Part shown: positions 19,698 to 29,666 of the stretch, piece after piece | Layout of the letters: each line of letters begins with the position of its first letter | Position numbering within the stretch: position 1 is the stretch's first letter | Origin: Rhodoferax sp. | Lineage (GTDB): Bacteria; Pseudomonadota; Gammaproteobacteria; Burkholderiales; Burkholderiaceae_C | Assembly (NCBI GenBank): GCA_031291295.1 | Contig: JARLJI010000244.1 | Coordinates: 55,078 to 119,077 of the forward strand | Direction: 5' to 3' | DNA length: 64,000 nucleotides | Made by a program: the position numbers and the translations under genes | Notes under the pieces: model-generated | Told to the model about the DNA's origin: nothing | Seen by the model: the letters and a program-made list of their open reading frames with translations, nothing else | The model's database searches: none

Positions 19698-20750
19698 TCA
19701 CTCCTCCGGATGCGCGTGCTCGCCACGGGCAATCGCCTGCACAAAGCTCAGCTTTTGCAGCAACTGCTTCATCCCGGCAACGTCCAGCCGGATGGTGTTG
19801 TGAGAGTGGTAATCCTCGGCGACGGAGACTTTGGCCTCGCCCTGCTCCACGTACTTGCCGTAGTTCAGGTCGCGCAGGTCGGGCGGCACGCGGTAGTAGT
19901 CGCCCAAATCCTGGGCTGCCGCCATCTCTTCGCGACTCAGCAGCGCCTCATACAGCTTTTCACCATGCCGCGTCCCGATCACCTGAATGGGATGCTTGGG
20001 CTTGCTCATCAATTCACAAACGGCGCGCGCCAACGTCTCAATCGTGGCCGCAGGCGCCTTCTGCACAAAGATGTCGCCGTTGTTCCCGTGTTCGAAGGCA
20101 TAGAGCACAAGCTCCACCGCATCGTCCAGCGTCATCATGAACCGCGTCATGGCCGGATCGGTGATGGTGATTGGCAAGCCTTTACGTATTTGCTCTACAA
20201 AAAGCGGAATCACCGAGCCGCGCGAAGCCATCACGTTGCCGTAACGCGTGCCGCAGAGCACCGTACCGGATCCCTCCAGGTTGCGAGAAGCCGCCACCAT
20301 CACCTTCTCCATCATGGCCTTGGAAATTCCCATGGCATTGATCGGATAGACCGCTTTGTCCGTGCTCAAACACACCACCCGTTTCACCCCGCTGGCGATG
20401 GCCGCCTGCAGGACGTTCTCTGTGCCGAGTATGTTGGTGCGCACCGCCTCCATCGGATGGAACTCGCACGACGGGACCTGCTTTAGCGCAGCGGCGTGAA
20501 AGCAATAGTCAACCCCGCGAAAGGCCTTCTCCAGGCTGTACTCGTCGCGAACGTCCCCAAGATAAAACTTGATCTTCGGGTCGGCATAGCGCTTGCGCAT
20601 GTCGTCCTGCTTCTTTTCATCTCGACTGAAGATCCGAATTTCAGAAATCCCAGAACTCAAGAATCGACGAAGAACCGCATTGCCGAAAGAACCGGTACCT
20701 CCTGTGATCAACAAAGTCCCGGACAATTGATTTTCCCTCTCTAGTCTCAT
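19698..20750 (-). CDS. fnlA: CapE/FnlA/WbjB-like UDP-GlcNAc 4,6-dehydratase/5-epimerase
   Basis: LLITGGTGSFGNAVLRRFLSSGISEIRIFSRDEKKQDDMRKRYADPKIKFYLGDVRD. Confidence 0.88.
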   Translation of the reverse strand: MRLERENQLSGTLLITGGTGSFGNAVLRRFLSSGISEIRIFSRDEKKQDDMRKRYADPKIKFYLGDVRDEYSLEKAFRGVDYCFHAAALKQVPSCEFHPMEAVRTNILGTENVLQAAIASGVKRVVCLSTDKAVYPINAMGISKAMMEKVMVAASRNLEGSGTVLCGTRYGNVMASRGSVIPLFVEQIRKGLPITITDPAMTRFMMTLDDAVELVLYAFEHGNNGDIFVQKAPAATIETLARAVCELMSKPKHPIQVIGTRHGEKLYEALLSREEMAAAQDLGDYYRVPPDLRDLNYGKYVEQGEAKVSVAEDYHSHNTIRLDVAGMKQLLQKLSFVQAIARGEHAHPEE

Positions 20751-21568
20751 AACATTTTCCTATAATCGAAATAACCGGCTTTAGAGAATTCGTATGTAGT
20801 TCGTTTTGGGATCTTCGAAAGGGTTGCGCTTTCCTCATGGTCAACTCGCAAAGAAGGATCGAACCAGAGAATTCCATTGGCGGAATGTATTTGATCTGAG
20901 AAATACGCCTCTTCTCCGTAAAGAAAATGCGAATAATGCAAATATCTAAATTTCCTCAAAAAAGCCAATGTTAAAATATAGCAAGCGCCAATCCCCATGT
21001 GAATCTCACAAGCGCTTGCCGGCTGTGGTGGTGATAATTTCTCTGGTCTGATAATTCGCAGAATGAAAAGTAACAGTCGTGCAATATAGTAGTGAGAAAA
21101 ATAGACGTCAAGCTGAAAACGACGCCACCATCCCATTCTCTTCATAACATGAGGATTTTGGTGAACACCATCTTTCGTAATGACGTTGGGGCATACTGCA
21201 TAAACACTCTCGCCATAATTCGCGCTACAAAGTTTCCAACAGAATTCCGGTTCGAAATATAAATCATTGTTGCAGATAACCACGTAACTACAAGTGTTAA
21301 GCGCAGCATATTTCAGCCCATAATTCAGCCCCCCAAAGTAGCCCAAATTTTCTGGAGCACGAAAATATCTTATCCACGTATAATCCTTCCCTAGTTTCTC
21401 GAAGAGCCCGGCATCCTCATGATCAATCGAATTATCAACAATAATACAATCGATCATGAAATCATAATCTTTCCCGAATTGCTTCGCTAGGGAAGAGCAA
21501 AATTTCTCTGTGTAGAGAAAATTATTAAAATTTACACAGATAAAAATTATCTTTTTAATTTCAGCCAA
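20747..21568 (-). CDS. Glycosyltransferase family 2
   Basis: FICVNFNNFLYTEKFC...DCIIVDNSIDHEDAG...APENLGYFGGLNYGLKYA; AT-rich. Confidence 0.85.
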   Translation of the reverse strand: MAEIKKIIFICVNFNNFLYTEKFCSSLAKQFGKDYDFMIDCIIVDNSIDHEDAGLFEKLGKDYTWIRYFRAPENLGYFGGLNYGLKYAALNTCSYVVICNNDLYFEPEFCWKLCSANYGESVYAVCPNVITKDGVHQNPHVMKRMGWWRRFQLDVYFSHYYIARLLLFILRIIRPEKLSPPQPASACEIHMGIGACYILTLAFLRKFRYLHYSHFLYGEEAYFSDQIHSANGILWFDPSLRVDHEESATLSKIPKRTTYEFSKAGYFDYRKML

Positions 21569-21621
21569 AAAAACACCTATAAAAATTACTAAATATGATG
21601 AACTTGGAACTGTGTAACAAG

Positions 21622-22710
21622 CTACCGTTCTTCCCAGAAAAACTTGTACGGATTAAATGGCGACATCAGATGATCTTCGTCCAGCGCAATTGATCCGGAA
21701 CTTGCTGGATCCCCTTTTTGCAAAACTATTAACGTGCCGTACAGCCACATAACCGATAAGCCCACCAGGGCAATGCTGCGCACCCTTCTTTTCCATCCAG
21801 TCAGATCATACTCAACGACAGAAAATAGAAGGAGCGCATTTACGATGATTTCAACTCTGCCTACCAGCATGAATAAGGATGTTCCCCACCGCAAAACTAG
21901 CCAAATAAGGAACAAGGATGTTACTCGGAGACGATTTTCTCTCTCAACAACACTTAAATAAAGTGCAAAATATAGTGGAAGACTAAAAATGAAACTCCTA
22001 TTTTCAGTATCGGATATCTGGGAGAAAATTTCGCTAGAGTATATTATATACTTTCCATACAAAGCGTCATTATTCAGCACGAAATAATATGCACCTATCA
22101 ACGTAATTACGACCAGAGCGATAGCAAGCAACTTCGTATTCTTTTTTTTCTGATTCAAAATAATCATCGGCAAAAATGCGATCGCTGTTGAATAGTGTAT
22201 CAATACCGCCGCAATTCCAGCCAAATAAAATCCAACATTATTGTTTTTATTATTTGAAAGCTGATTGGCCAATACAATAAATAAAATAGCAGTGCCGGCT
22301 CGAAGAATATTAAATTCAAAATTCAGATAAAAAATTGCAATATATACCATTAAGAAATTCGCAGGATTTTTTGATATGCTTATCAACTTTATCAATAAAA
22401 TACCTTGAATAATTGAAATTAATGCAATGAATACAAATGAACTATTAATTATAAATGCGGAAAATTTGATCAATGCCGCAAATAGTGGCTCTATCGATTT
22501 TGAAATGTCCAGCATATTTTCGATGCTGCCGTTGATAAACATCACATGGTACGAATATGTATCGGTACCGACATAGCCTCTCATCGCAGAAAATAAGGTT
22601 ATTAATAGTACGCAAAAATACGCAACCCGTTTTTGCTGCTCTTGACGCCCTGCGCGGATCATAAACATTAAAGAACAGCAGCCGATCAAAATAACGACAT
22701 AAAGAAACAA
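21622..22710 (-). CDS. EpsG-family membrane protein, probable Wzy polymerase (TTG start)
   Basis: Polytopic; SAMRGYVGTDTYSYHVMF resembles EpsG; in-frame TGA lies directly upstream of the TTG. Confidence 0.75.
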   Translation of the reverse strand: MFLYVVILIGCCSLMFMIRAGRQEQQKRVAYFCVLLITLFSAMRGYVGTDTYSYHVMFINGSIENMLDISKSIEPLFAALIKFSAFIINSSFVFIALISIIQGILLIKLISISKNPANFLMVYIAIFYLNFEFNILRAGTAILFIVLANQLSNNKNNNVGFYLAGIAAVLIHYSTAIAFLPMIILNQKKKNTKLLAIALVVITLIGAYYFVLNNDALYGKYIIYSSEIFSQISDTENRSFIFSLPLYFALYLSVVERENRLRVTSLFLIWLVLRWGTSLFMLVGRVEIIVNALLLFSVVEYDLTGWKRRVRSIALVGLSVMWLYGTLIVLQKGDPASSGSIALDEDHLMSPFNPYKFFWEER

Positions 22711-22802
22711 TCAGCTCCCCTTATGGACGGTAAACGGCAGTGAGTGTCCGACCTGCGTTTTAGAATCAACGAAGCCGATGCCAAGTAAAACTTTTTTATC
22801 TA

Positions 22803-23939
22803 TTAGCATTCGAGGAGTCGGTCAATTTCTTTCTTTGAAAAATATCGTTCATAAAAAGAAATGATATTTTCTTGGTAATTCCTATAACTATAATTGCTTG
22901 CTAAGATTTCGAATTGCGCGCGATGAATAGCTTCATATTCATCAGGATTTCTATTAATCCTCAAAACATCTGTGGTGAAATTCCGTACCAATTCATCCCA
23001 TGAAGGGTACACGAAATTTAATTTTTTATAATCCTCATCGAAAAAGCGATCATTATAAACTGCTATGCCAATGCCACCAGAAAACACGGATTCCGCGAAA
23101 TAACCATCTAACCCCTCGCCAAATGTGAGCGAGAAACGCGCGGCGGAGATGATTTGGAGATACTCGCTATAAGTCATATCTTTGATCACCACAAATTCGA
23201 ATTGCGGTAGTTCATTTTGAATCTTTTTCAGAATGGCGCCTCGGAATTCGTGTGTATCTGGAGAGATAACAATAAGCTCTTTTTTTTCGTCAAATCTTTG
23301 ATAAATATATTTATCTGGACTAATCCATACGGACAGGTGATGAACTGGGCAGTTGTATCGTCGTCTTGTATCTTCTCCGGAATACGCCTTATGTGCAGTG
23401 GTAATTGTCACAGCACCATATAATTTCAATCTGTTCACAAAGACGGGGGAAGGGGCCACGTCTATATTTTGCAGGAGTATGTTGAAGCATAATTCAACAT
23501 TAAATTGGCCAAACAGCTTTCGAAGATTTTTGGCTATGTAATGCGTGTATATTTCAGGCACATGCAATAAAATTTTTTTTGCATTACTGCATCTAAGCAA
23601 GAGGTCCCTATAATTAACTAGAATTTGGTCGTTTTCAAATTTTGTAAATTTCGATAACGGGGGGTGATGAGGAATGACGCATACAAAAACACCAGTCTTC
23701 GATTTTATGAATATTTTTTTTGTTTCTGCGGCCAAGGAAATGATCGACATAACGCCGCCGGAAACCATGTCGAACCCTGGCGCGAAGAAAATAATAAGAG
23801 AATCATAAGAGCTGCATAGATCTTCATCCAAGTAATTTTTCTGTACTTTTCGAATATTAGAGGTCGCACTTGGCCTTCTCAAATAAATATGTTTTATCAG
23901 ATTGCATAATTTGCTCCAAATTCTTTCAAGAAAAATCAT
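22803..23939 (-). CDS. Probable glycosyltransferase
   Basis: FFAPGFDMVSGGVMSIISLA...FSLTFGEGLDGYFAESVFSGGIGIAVYN; AT-rich, within GT cluster. Confidence 0.6.
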   Translation of the reverse strand: MIFLERIWSKLCNLIKHIYLRRPSATSNIRKVQKNYLDEDLCSSYDSLIIFFAPGFDMVSGGVMSIISLAAETKKIFIKSKTGVFVCVIPHHPPLSKFTKFENDQILVNYRDLLLRCSNAKKILLHVPEIYTHYIAKNLRKLFGQFNVELCFNILLQNIDVAPSPVFVNRLKLYGAVTITTAHKAYSGEDTRRRYNCPVHHLSVWISPDKYIYQRFDEKKELIVISPDTHEFRGAILKKIQNELPQFEFVVIKDMTYSEYLQIISAARFSLTFGEGLDGYFAESVFSGGIGIAVYNDRFFDEDYKKLNFVYPSWDELVRNFTTDVLRINRNPDEYEAIHRAQFEILASNYSYRNYQENIISFYERYFSKKEIDRLLEC

Positions 23940-24029
23940 GAGTATTCCGCGATGCGTTATATTATTCAATAACTAGCAATATTGTTTACTTCGTGTAAAC
24001 AATAAGATCGATAGATTTTCACTAACTTG

Positions 24030-25556
24030 TTAATTCTTATACAAAAAATGTGCGCGCCATTCAATCTTTAATTTCCTTCTCATCCATGATGAGCTTACCG
24101 AGGAAATCATTAATAATATCAAACTCACTATAGAAATGTAGGCGATGATCGATATTCTTTGATTCGGCCAGCGTATAAATTCGTATTCCATTGCAGCAGC
24201 CACCACCGATGGCAATGTAATAACTCCCACATCTTGCAGCAACCACTGGGCATGCAGGCCCTTTACAAATCTACCGTGTACCTTTGGCACCCAAACTAGG
24301 AAATACACGGCATTAGCACTTAGCCAAGCGAAACCCGCGCCGAGGACGCCATATTTCAAGGTGGCCCAAATCAACACGGGGATCAACAACACGATAAACA
24401 GCGCATTACCGATCACGTGCAGCTTTAGATCACCCTTGGCGAACTGCAGGTAATACGGGAAGGCAGCCATGGCCAGAAAGCCGTTGCCCAAGGCATAGAG
24501 GCGTAACACGGGCGCGGCCTGTGCGGCGGCATGGGCGTCGCCGGTCCAGACCCATAGCACTTGTTCAGCAAAGAAAGCGAGCGTCAAGCAGGCGGGGATT
24601 GCGATGACGGCTACCATTTGTGTAGCGTTTCGGTAGAGGGTGATCAGGCCGGCTTCATCGCATTCGGCCTGCAGTCGTGCCATCCGGGGCAAAAGCGCGG
24701 CGCTGATGGGACCGCTGATCATCATCACACCGCTGGCTGCCAGCACGGCCAGAGTGAAGTAGCCATAGTCGGCCAGCGGCAGCAGCTTGGATAGCACCAG
24801 CTTGTCAGTCTGCGTGACCAGCACCCACACCGATGAGGTGAAGGCAATGGTGAGCGAGAACTTGAGCACCGGCTTGATAGGAGCGAACAGCGAAGCGGGT
24901 GACCAGCCCAGGAGTTGCCCCTGCGGCACGGCCGGAAACAAGCCATAGGCCCTGGCCGCCAGGCCGGCCAGTTCAACCACCGCCACGAGCAACTGGTAAG
25001 TAAAAAACACCGCCGGGGAATGCCCCACCCATATCAATATGGGCAGCACACCAACAAAGCGCAGCGTGGCTACGAAGGCGTTGAAACCGCCCAGCCACAC
25101 CAGCGCCTCAGAGCCCGAAATACAGCCCCGGTACAGCCCCGACATCCAGCGAAGCGCCACGCCAATGGCCATAAGCTGCAGGGCCAGTTGCACCTGTGCT
25201 AGCGCCAGGGTTTCCACCTTGAGCCATCCATGGGCAATGTGCCCGGAAAACGCGAACATCGCGCCGCCGCCCAGCAACGCAACGGAAAAGAAAATGAGTT
25301 GCAGGGCACGCAGCAGGCGGCGATAGCTCAGTGCATCGGTTGCGCCGCCCCTGAAGCGGGCGGTTTCGCGCGCCACGGTGGGGGTAAGGCCCATGTCCAG
25401 CAAGTTGAACCAGGCCTGCAGCATAGTGAAAAAACCCACCAAGCCATAGGCTTCCGCACCCATGTATTTCAAATACATGGGAAGGATGAGGATGCCGACC
25501 AGCGTTACGTAGATTTGACTGGCGTAGCTGGCAAGAATATTTCGCTTGAGCGACAC
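24030..25556 (-). CDS. wzx: Wzx-type oligosaccharide flippase
   Basis: Polytopic MSLKRNILASYASQIYVTLVGILILPMYLKYMGAEAYGLVGFFTMLQAWFNLLDMGLTPTVARETAR. Confidence 0.85.
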   Translation of the reverse strand: MSLKRNILASYASQIYVTLVGILILPMYLKYMGAEAYGLVGFFTMLQAWFNLLDMGLTPTVARETARFRGGATDALSYRRLLRALQLIFFSVALLGGGAMFAFSGHIAHGWLKVETLALAQVQLALQLMAIGVALRWMSGLYRGCISGSEALVWLGGFNAFVATLRFVGVLPILIWVGHSPAVFFTYQLLVAVVELAGLAARAYGLFPAVPQGQLLGWSPASLFAPIKPVLKFSLTIAFTSSVWVLVTQTDKLVLSKLLPLADYGYFTLAVLAASGVMMISGPISAALLPRMARLQAECDEAGLITLYRNATQMVAVIAIPACLTLAFFAEQVLWVWTGDAHAAAQAAPVLRLYALGNGFLAMAAFPYYLQFAKGDLKLHVIGNALFIVLLIPVLIWATLKYGVLGAGFAWLSANAVYFLVWVPKVHGRFVKGLHAQWLLQDVGVITLPSVVAAAMEYEFIRWPNQRISIIAYISIVSLILLMISSVSSSWMRRKLKIEWRAHFLYKN

Positions 25557-25560
25557 GGGT

Positions 25561-26226
25561 TTAACGTTTTTCCATCACGCGAGCAGGATTGCCGACCACA
25601 GTTGCACCGGCAGGAACGTCTTTTGTGACCACAGCCCCCATTCCAACGACAGCACCCTTTCCGATACGCAAGGGCTTCTCCGACGTGCCTTCTCGGATAA
25701 TTGCATTGGTACCTATGTAGGCATAATCCTCAATATGAACCCGGCCGTTGCATCTAACACCAGGCGCAAAAGTCACAAAATCTCCAATAACACAATCATG
25801 AGCCACATAGGCGTATATATTGCAGTGGAAAAATTTCCCAATGCTTGCATTTGATGTGACCATTGTGTTGGGGCAGAAAACCGAACCGTTTGCAATGATG
25901 TTGCAATCAAAGATGGTCGCTTGAGGGGCCTGCAATGACAGGGGCTCTGCATTGGAGCCCACTTCGGTGACCATTGCCTCACGATCTCGGCCGCTGCCAA
26001 CAGCAACATTGAAATATTTCTTTCCCTTGAGTTGAATGAATTCATCCAACGACAGGACAGAATAACCATTTACTGTAGATTCCTTGGGTTGCCAAGTTTC
26101 GACGAAATAAACATTAATATTTTCTTCTGAAATCAACAGGGTTTTTGCAACACTTCCTTTCACAAATGGCATTACCTCACGCGCAAAACCACCGGCGCCC
26201 AGTAACCCGAATTTGACACGTCCCAT
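25561..26226 (-). CDS. NeuD/VioB-like acetyltransferase
   Basis: [17 protein letters not shown]...[47 protein letters not shown]. Confidence 0.85.
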   Translation of the reverse strand: MGRVKFGLLGAGGFAREVMPFVKGSVAKTLLISEENINVYFVETWQPKESTVNGYSVLSLDEFIQLKGKKYFNVAVGSGRDREAMVTEVGSNAEPLSLQAPQATIFDCNIIANGSVFCPNTMVTSNASIGKFFHCNIYAYVAHDCVIGDFVTFAPGVRCNGRVHIEDYAYIGTNAIIREGTSEKPLRIGKGAVVGMGAVVTKDVPAGATVVGNPARVMEKR

Positions 26227-26228
26227 AT

Positions 26229-27335
26229 TCAGTCTCCTTTAAGGATTGATGTCACTCGCGCCAAGTCCGAATTGGCGAGGTTCGGATAAATCGGCAGGCA
26301 GAGCACTTTCTGCGCCGCCGCAAAGGCTACGGGCAGATTTTCGCGATGCGCCGAGGGCATGCCCCGGTACATCGGAAAGTCGGTGATCAGTGGGTAAAAG
26401 TAGCGGCGGGCAAAGATGCTGTTGTCTTTGAGTTTTTGATACAACGCATCGCGGCTCAGCGGATAGTCGGCTTCAACCAGGATTGGGAAATATGAGTAGT
26501 TAGCCACTTGCTCGCCGGCATCCTGCAGGCAGCGGATGCCGGGCACGTTTTTCAGCGCTTCGCGGTAGGCCGCATCAATGGATTTGCGCCGAGCCAGGGC
26601 CTGGTCAACGTGCTTGAGTTGCAGCAGGCCGAATGCGGCGTTGATCTCGCTCATCTTGCCGTTGATGCCGGGGGCTACAACCGTCACTTCGTCCACAAAG
26701 CCGAAATTCTTCAACTGGTCGATGCGCAGCTTGGTCTTGGCGTCGGGGCAGATGATGGCGCCGCCTTCAAAGGTGTTGAATACCTTGGTGGCGTGAAAGC
26801 TGAGCACTGAGAGGTCGCCGTGGCGCAGCACGCTTCCCACCTCGTCTTGCACGCCAAAGGCGTGGGCGGCGTCGTAGATGACCTTGAGGTTGTAGTTGTC
26901 GGCAATCTTTTGTATGGCCTGCACATCACACGGATGGCCGTAGCAGTGCACGGGCATGATGGCCGTAGTGTGGGGAGTGATGGCGGCCTCGATCCGGGCC
27001 GGGTCCAGGTTCAGCGTGTTGGGGTCCACGTCCACGAACACGGGCTTGATGCCGTTCCACAGCAGCGAATGGGCTGTAGCGACGAAGGAATACGGCGTGG
27101 TGATGACTTCGCCGGTGATGCGCAGCGCCTGGAGCGCCGTTATCAGGCCGAGCGTGCCATTGGAAAACAGCGCCAGGTGCTTGACGCCCAGATACTCACA
27201 GAGCGCTTTTTCCAGCTGCTGATGGAATGGCCCTCCATTGGTCAGCATCTTTTTGTCCCATATCTCCTGGAGATAGGGAATGAACTCCTCCAGCGGCGGG
27301 AGGTATGGCTGGGTGACGTAAATGGGTGGCTTCAT
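26229..27335 (-). CDS. DegT/DnrJ-family aminotransferase (VioA-like)
   Basis: [71 protein letters not shown]. Confidence 0.85.
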   Translation of the reverse strand: MKPPIYVTQPYLPPLEEFIPYLQEIWDKKMLTNGGPFHQQLEKALCEYLGVKHLALFSNGTLGLITALQALRITGEVITTPYSFVATAHSLLWNGIKPVFVDVDPNTLNLDPARIEAAITPHTTAIMPVHCYGHPCDVQAIQKIADNYNLKVIYDAAHAFGVQDEVGSVLRHGDLSVLSFHATKVFNTFEGGAIICPDAKTKLRIDQLKNFGFVDEVTVVAPGINGKMSEINAAFGLLQLKHVDQALARRKSIDAAYREALKNVPGIRCLQDAGEQVANYSYFPILVEADYPLSRDALYQKLKDNSIFARRYFYPLITDFPMYRGMPSAHRENLPVAFAAAQKVLCLPIYPNLANSDLARVTSILKGD

Positions 27336-27352
27336 GGTTTTTGAGTGTTCCC

Positions 27353-27405
27353 GAATTGATAGCTAATTGCGCCTGTCTGGTATGCGGCAGAGCCCAATTT
27401 GATGA
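27353..27405. repeat. Dispersed repeat (copy 3, diverged)
   Basis: GAATTGATAGCTAATTGCGCCTGTCTGGTATGCGGCAGAGCCCAATTTGAT. Confidence 0.4.
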
Positions 27406-27537
27406 TCATAGTTGCGCCATACAAACGACGCCAATTGGACAAGCCGGCAGGCGAGCTGTACACGGGAATGTGTTTCAGCGGCTACAGGACATTGTCGGCG
27501 TATGTTTAGCGATACGCACTTCGCAAACATCCAACCA

Positions 27538-28080
27538 TCAAAACGCCTCAGCATCGTGCAATGCACGCCCCTGCTGGTCTTTGGCTGACAGGCTGGGTTC
27601 AGTTACCACGGGCCATTGGATGCCGATGTTCGGGTCGTTCCACGCAATGCACCGCTCATGTTGGGGTGCATAGTAGTCCGTGGTCTTGTAGAGAAAGTCA
27701 GCACTATCGCTGATGACCAGGAAACCATGTGCAAACCCCGGCGGTACCCACATCTGCCTGTGGTTGTCTTCGGTCAGCTCCACCCCCACCCATTTGCCGA
27801 AGGTGGGCGAGCCTTTGCGGATGTCCACGGCCACGTCAAACACCGCCCCGCGCACCACACGCACCAGCTTGCCCTGCGGCTGCTGGACCTGGTAATGCAG
27901 GCCGCGCAGCACGCCTTTGGCGGAGCGCGAGTGGTTATCCTGCACAAAATAGACGTCCAGGCCCGTGGCCTGGTTGAAGGCTTTCTGGTTGAAGCTCTCA
28001 AAGAAGAAGCCACGGGCGTCGCCGAACACCTTGGGCTCGATGATCAGGACGTCGGGGATGGCGGTGGGGATGATGTTCAT
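27538..28080 (-). CDS. rmlC: dTDP-4-dehydrorhamnose 3,5-epimerase
   Basis: VLIIEPKVFGDARGFFFESFNQKAF...QDNHSRSAKGVLRGLHYQVQQPQGKLVRVVRG. Confidence 0.95.
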   Translation of the reverse strand: MNIIPTAIPDVLIIEPKVFGDARGFFFESFNQKAFNQATGLDVYFVQDNHSRSAKGVLRGLHYQVQQPQGKLVRVVRGAVFDVAVDIRKGSPTFGKWVGVELTEDNHRQMWVPPGFAHGFLVISDSADFLYKTTDYYAPQHERCIAWNDPNIGIQWPVVTEPSLSAKDQQGRALHDAEAF

Positions 28081-28098
28081 GCGGGGTACGGAGGTATG

Positions 28099-28123
28099 GC
28101 TCCCGGGTCAAGCCCGGGATGAC
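28099..28123. repeat. REP-like palindrome (CCCGGGTCAAGCCCGGGATGAC)
   Basis: GGCTCCCGGGTCAAGCCCGGGATGAC-type hairpin between vapC and rmlC. Confidence 0.7.
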
Positions 28124-28138
28124 AGAGTGAGGTTAACG

Positions 28139-28537
28139 TTAGACCCAATTTTCGAACTGCAGGCTGGGCACGCGCTCAAATTCGCGCAGATTGTTGCTGA
28201 CGAGCACCAGGCCTTGGCTACGGGCGTGAGCTGAAATGTGCAGGTCGTTCACGCCAATGGGCTGCCCCATTTTATCAAGGTGGGCGCGAATGCTGCCGTA
28301 ATGGTAGGCGGCTTTCGCGTCGTAGGGCAGCACGGTAAGCCGGCTGCAAAAGTCTTCGACGCTGGCAAGGTTGCGGGGCGGGTCGCTGCTTTTTTCAACC
28401 CCATGGATCAATTCTGCCAGCGTGATTGAAGAGATGGCCATGCGCCCGGCATGCCTGTTGAATACCTCCAACACCTGAATGGGGCGTTGCTTGATGACGT
28501 AAATGACGATGTTGGTGTCGAGCAGGTATTGCAGCAT
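28139..28537 (-). CDS. vapC: PIN-domain toxin (VapC), TA module 1
   Basis: MLQYLLDTNIVIYVIKQRP...ISSITLAELIHGVEKS...IGVNDLHISAHARSQGLVLVSNNLREFERV. Confidence 0.92.
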   Translation of the reverse strand: MLQYLLDTNIVIYVIKQRPIQVLEVFNRHAGRMAISSITLAELIHGVEKSSDPPRNLASVEDFCSRLTVLPYDAKAAYHYGSIRAHLDKMGQPIGVNDLHISAHARSQGLVLVSNNLREFERVPSLQFENWV

Positions 28538-28545
28538 GACGCGGG

Positions 28546-28782
28546 CTAAAGGCTTTCGCGCTCGGGCTGGTTTTGGCTGGCGCGCTCTTCCAGAAAATCG
28601 GGCGTGGCAGCGGACTGGTTGCCTAGAAAAAAGCTGTCCCAAGCCGCATTGGCCGGCGTGATGATCCGGTCCTGCCCGAGGATGCGCACTTCCACCTTTT
28701 TAACGGAGTCCGGGAAACGCATGTCGGCGGGCAACCGTACCGCCTGGGTTCGGTTATTTGTGAATACGGTGGTTGTGGTCAT
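28546..28782 (-). CDS. vapB: VapB antitoxin, TA module 1
   Basis: MTTTTVFTNNRTQAVRLPADMRFPDSVKKVEVRILGQDRIITP; directly upstream of PIN gene. Confidence 0.9.
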   Translation of the reverse strand: MTTTTVFTNNRTQAVRLPADMRFPDSVKKVEVRILGQDRIITPANAAWDSFFLGNQSAATPDFLEERASQNQPERESL

Positions 28783-28798
28783 GGCGAGCCTCATTTGC

Positions 28799-28817
28799 GA
28801 TATACCTATAGTATATA
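28799..28817. promoter_or_regulatory. Candidate TA-1 operator
   Basis: GATATAC-ctata-GTATATA inverted repeat, 17 bp upstream of vapB start. Confidence 0.55.
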
Positions 28818-28922
28818 CGAAGCTGGCCGGTTTGCAGCAGACTCGCGTCCGTGCCTATGTCGAGCCACATTTTCCGCTCAGCTTGCAGGCGACTTTGGAG
28901 TGGATTGCGAGGGTCATTTTAC

Positions 28923-28983
28923 TATTGTTTTAATAGCTACTGGTGCATACTGCACGGGGGCTAGAGGTTGATTTCATTCAAAA
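28923..28983. repeat. Dispersed repeat (copy 4)
   Basis: TATTGTTTTAATAGCTACTGGTGCATACTGCACGGGGGCTAGAGGTTGATTT. Confidence 0.55.
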
Positions 28984-29382
28984 ATCTCCCACGAAGGGAT
29001 TTCGGATAGGTAGCCCGTCGATCAGCATGCCACTTTGCATATCTTCAGAAAGCAGGACCTCGGCGCCGGACAGGAGCGCGCTGGCAACAATATTGGCGTC
29101 ATACAACGACAGCTGAAAGCGCTTGGCGACCTCGACTGCCTTTTCATGCGACGCGAGAGTCAAGGGCTGCACATCGCAGGCGGCCTTCACCGCCAACAGC
29201 AACGCGTCAACTTCTTCCCACGGCATCTTGAGCTTGCGACGGCAAACCGACGCCACTTCATTGAGCACCTGCACGCTGATCACACCCCCCGCCGCCAGTA
29301 AGGCTTCTGCGCGGTCGGCCTTGGCGATGTCACCGGACAAAAGATACAAAACAATATTGCTGTCCAGAAAGGGCTTGCTCAC
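28978..29382 (-). CDS. PIN-domain toxin, TA module 2
   Basis: MSKPFLDSNIVLYLLSGDIAKADRAEALLAAGGVISVQVLNEVASV...LYDANIVASALLSGAEVLLSEDM. Confidence 0.9.
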   Translation of the reverse strand: MSKPFLDSNIVLYLLSGDIAKADRAEALLAAGGVISVQVLNEVASVCRRKLKMPWEEVDALLLAVKAACDVQPLTLASHEKAVEVAKRFQLSLYDANIVASALLSGAEVLLSEDMQSGMLIDGLPIRNPFVGDF

Positions 29383-29621
29383 CGCGTGTCGTCCCGCTCA
29401 TTGGCTTGCAGGCGGTTGAAATGAAAATCGGCCGGCAAACGTCCGCGAAACTGGTGCAAGCGCGCAAGGAGCTCCTTCACAGCCGGTTTCTTGCTGACCT
29501 CGAAGGCCCTGTCTCCGACAAGATGGAGTTCGATTTCTTCGCCTTCTTTCAGATCGAGCGCCTGCACCAGACCGGCCGGGAATCTCACCGCCAGCGAGTT
29601 ACCCCATTTTGAGACTTGCAT
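29379..29621 (-). CDS. AbrB/MazE-family antitoxin, TA module 2
   Basis: MQVSKWGNSLAVRFPAGLVQALDLKEGEEIELHLVG; 4-bp overlap with toxin gene. Confidence 0.9.
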   Translation of the reverse strand: MQVSKWGNSLAVRFPAGLVQALDLKEGEEIELHLVGDRAFEVSKKPAVKELLARLHQFRGRLPADFHFNRLQANERDDTR

Positions 29622-29636
29622 GGTTTTCCCCTTTTG

Positions 29637-29660
29637 GATATACATTTTTTAAAGTATATC
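29637..29660. promoter_or_regulatory. Candidate TA-2 operator
   Basis: Perfect inverted repeat GATATAC-N10-GTATATC, 15 bp upstream of antitoxin start. Confidence 0.6.
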
Positions 29661-29666
29661 TTTTTA

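Noticed and set aside
24061-24246. 61-aa minus ORF overlapping the wzx 3' end
   Set aside because: Out of frame with wzx in its AT-rich tail; could reflect recombination debris but not supportable as a gene.
27363-27566. 67-aa ORF between the vioA-like gene and rmlC
   Set aside because: No domain; partly overlaps a repeat copy.
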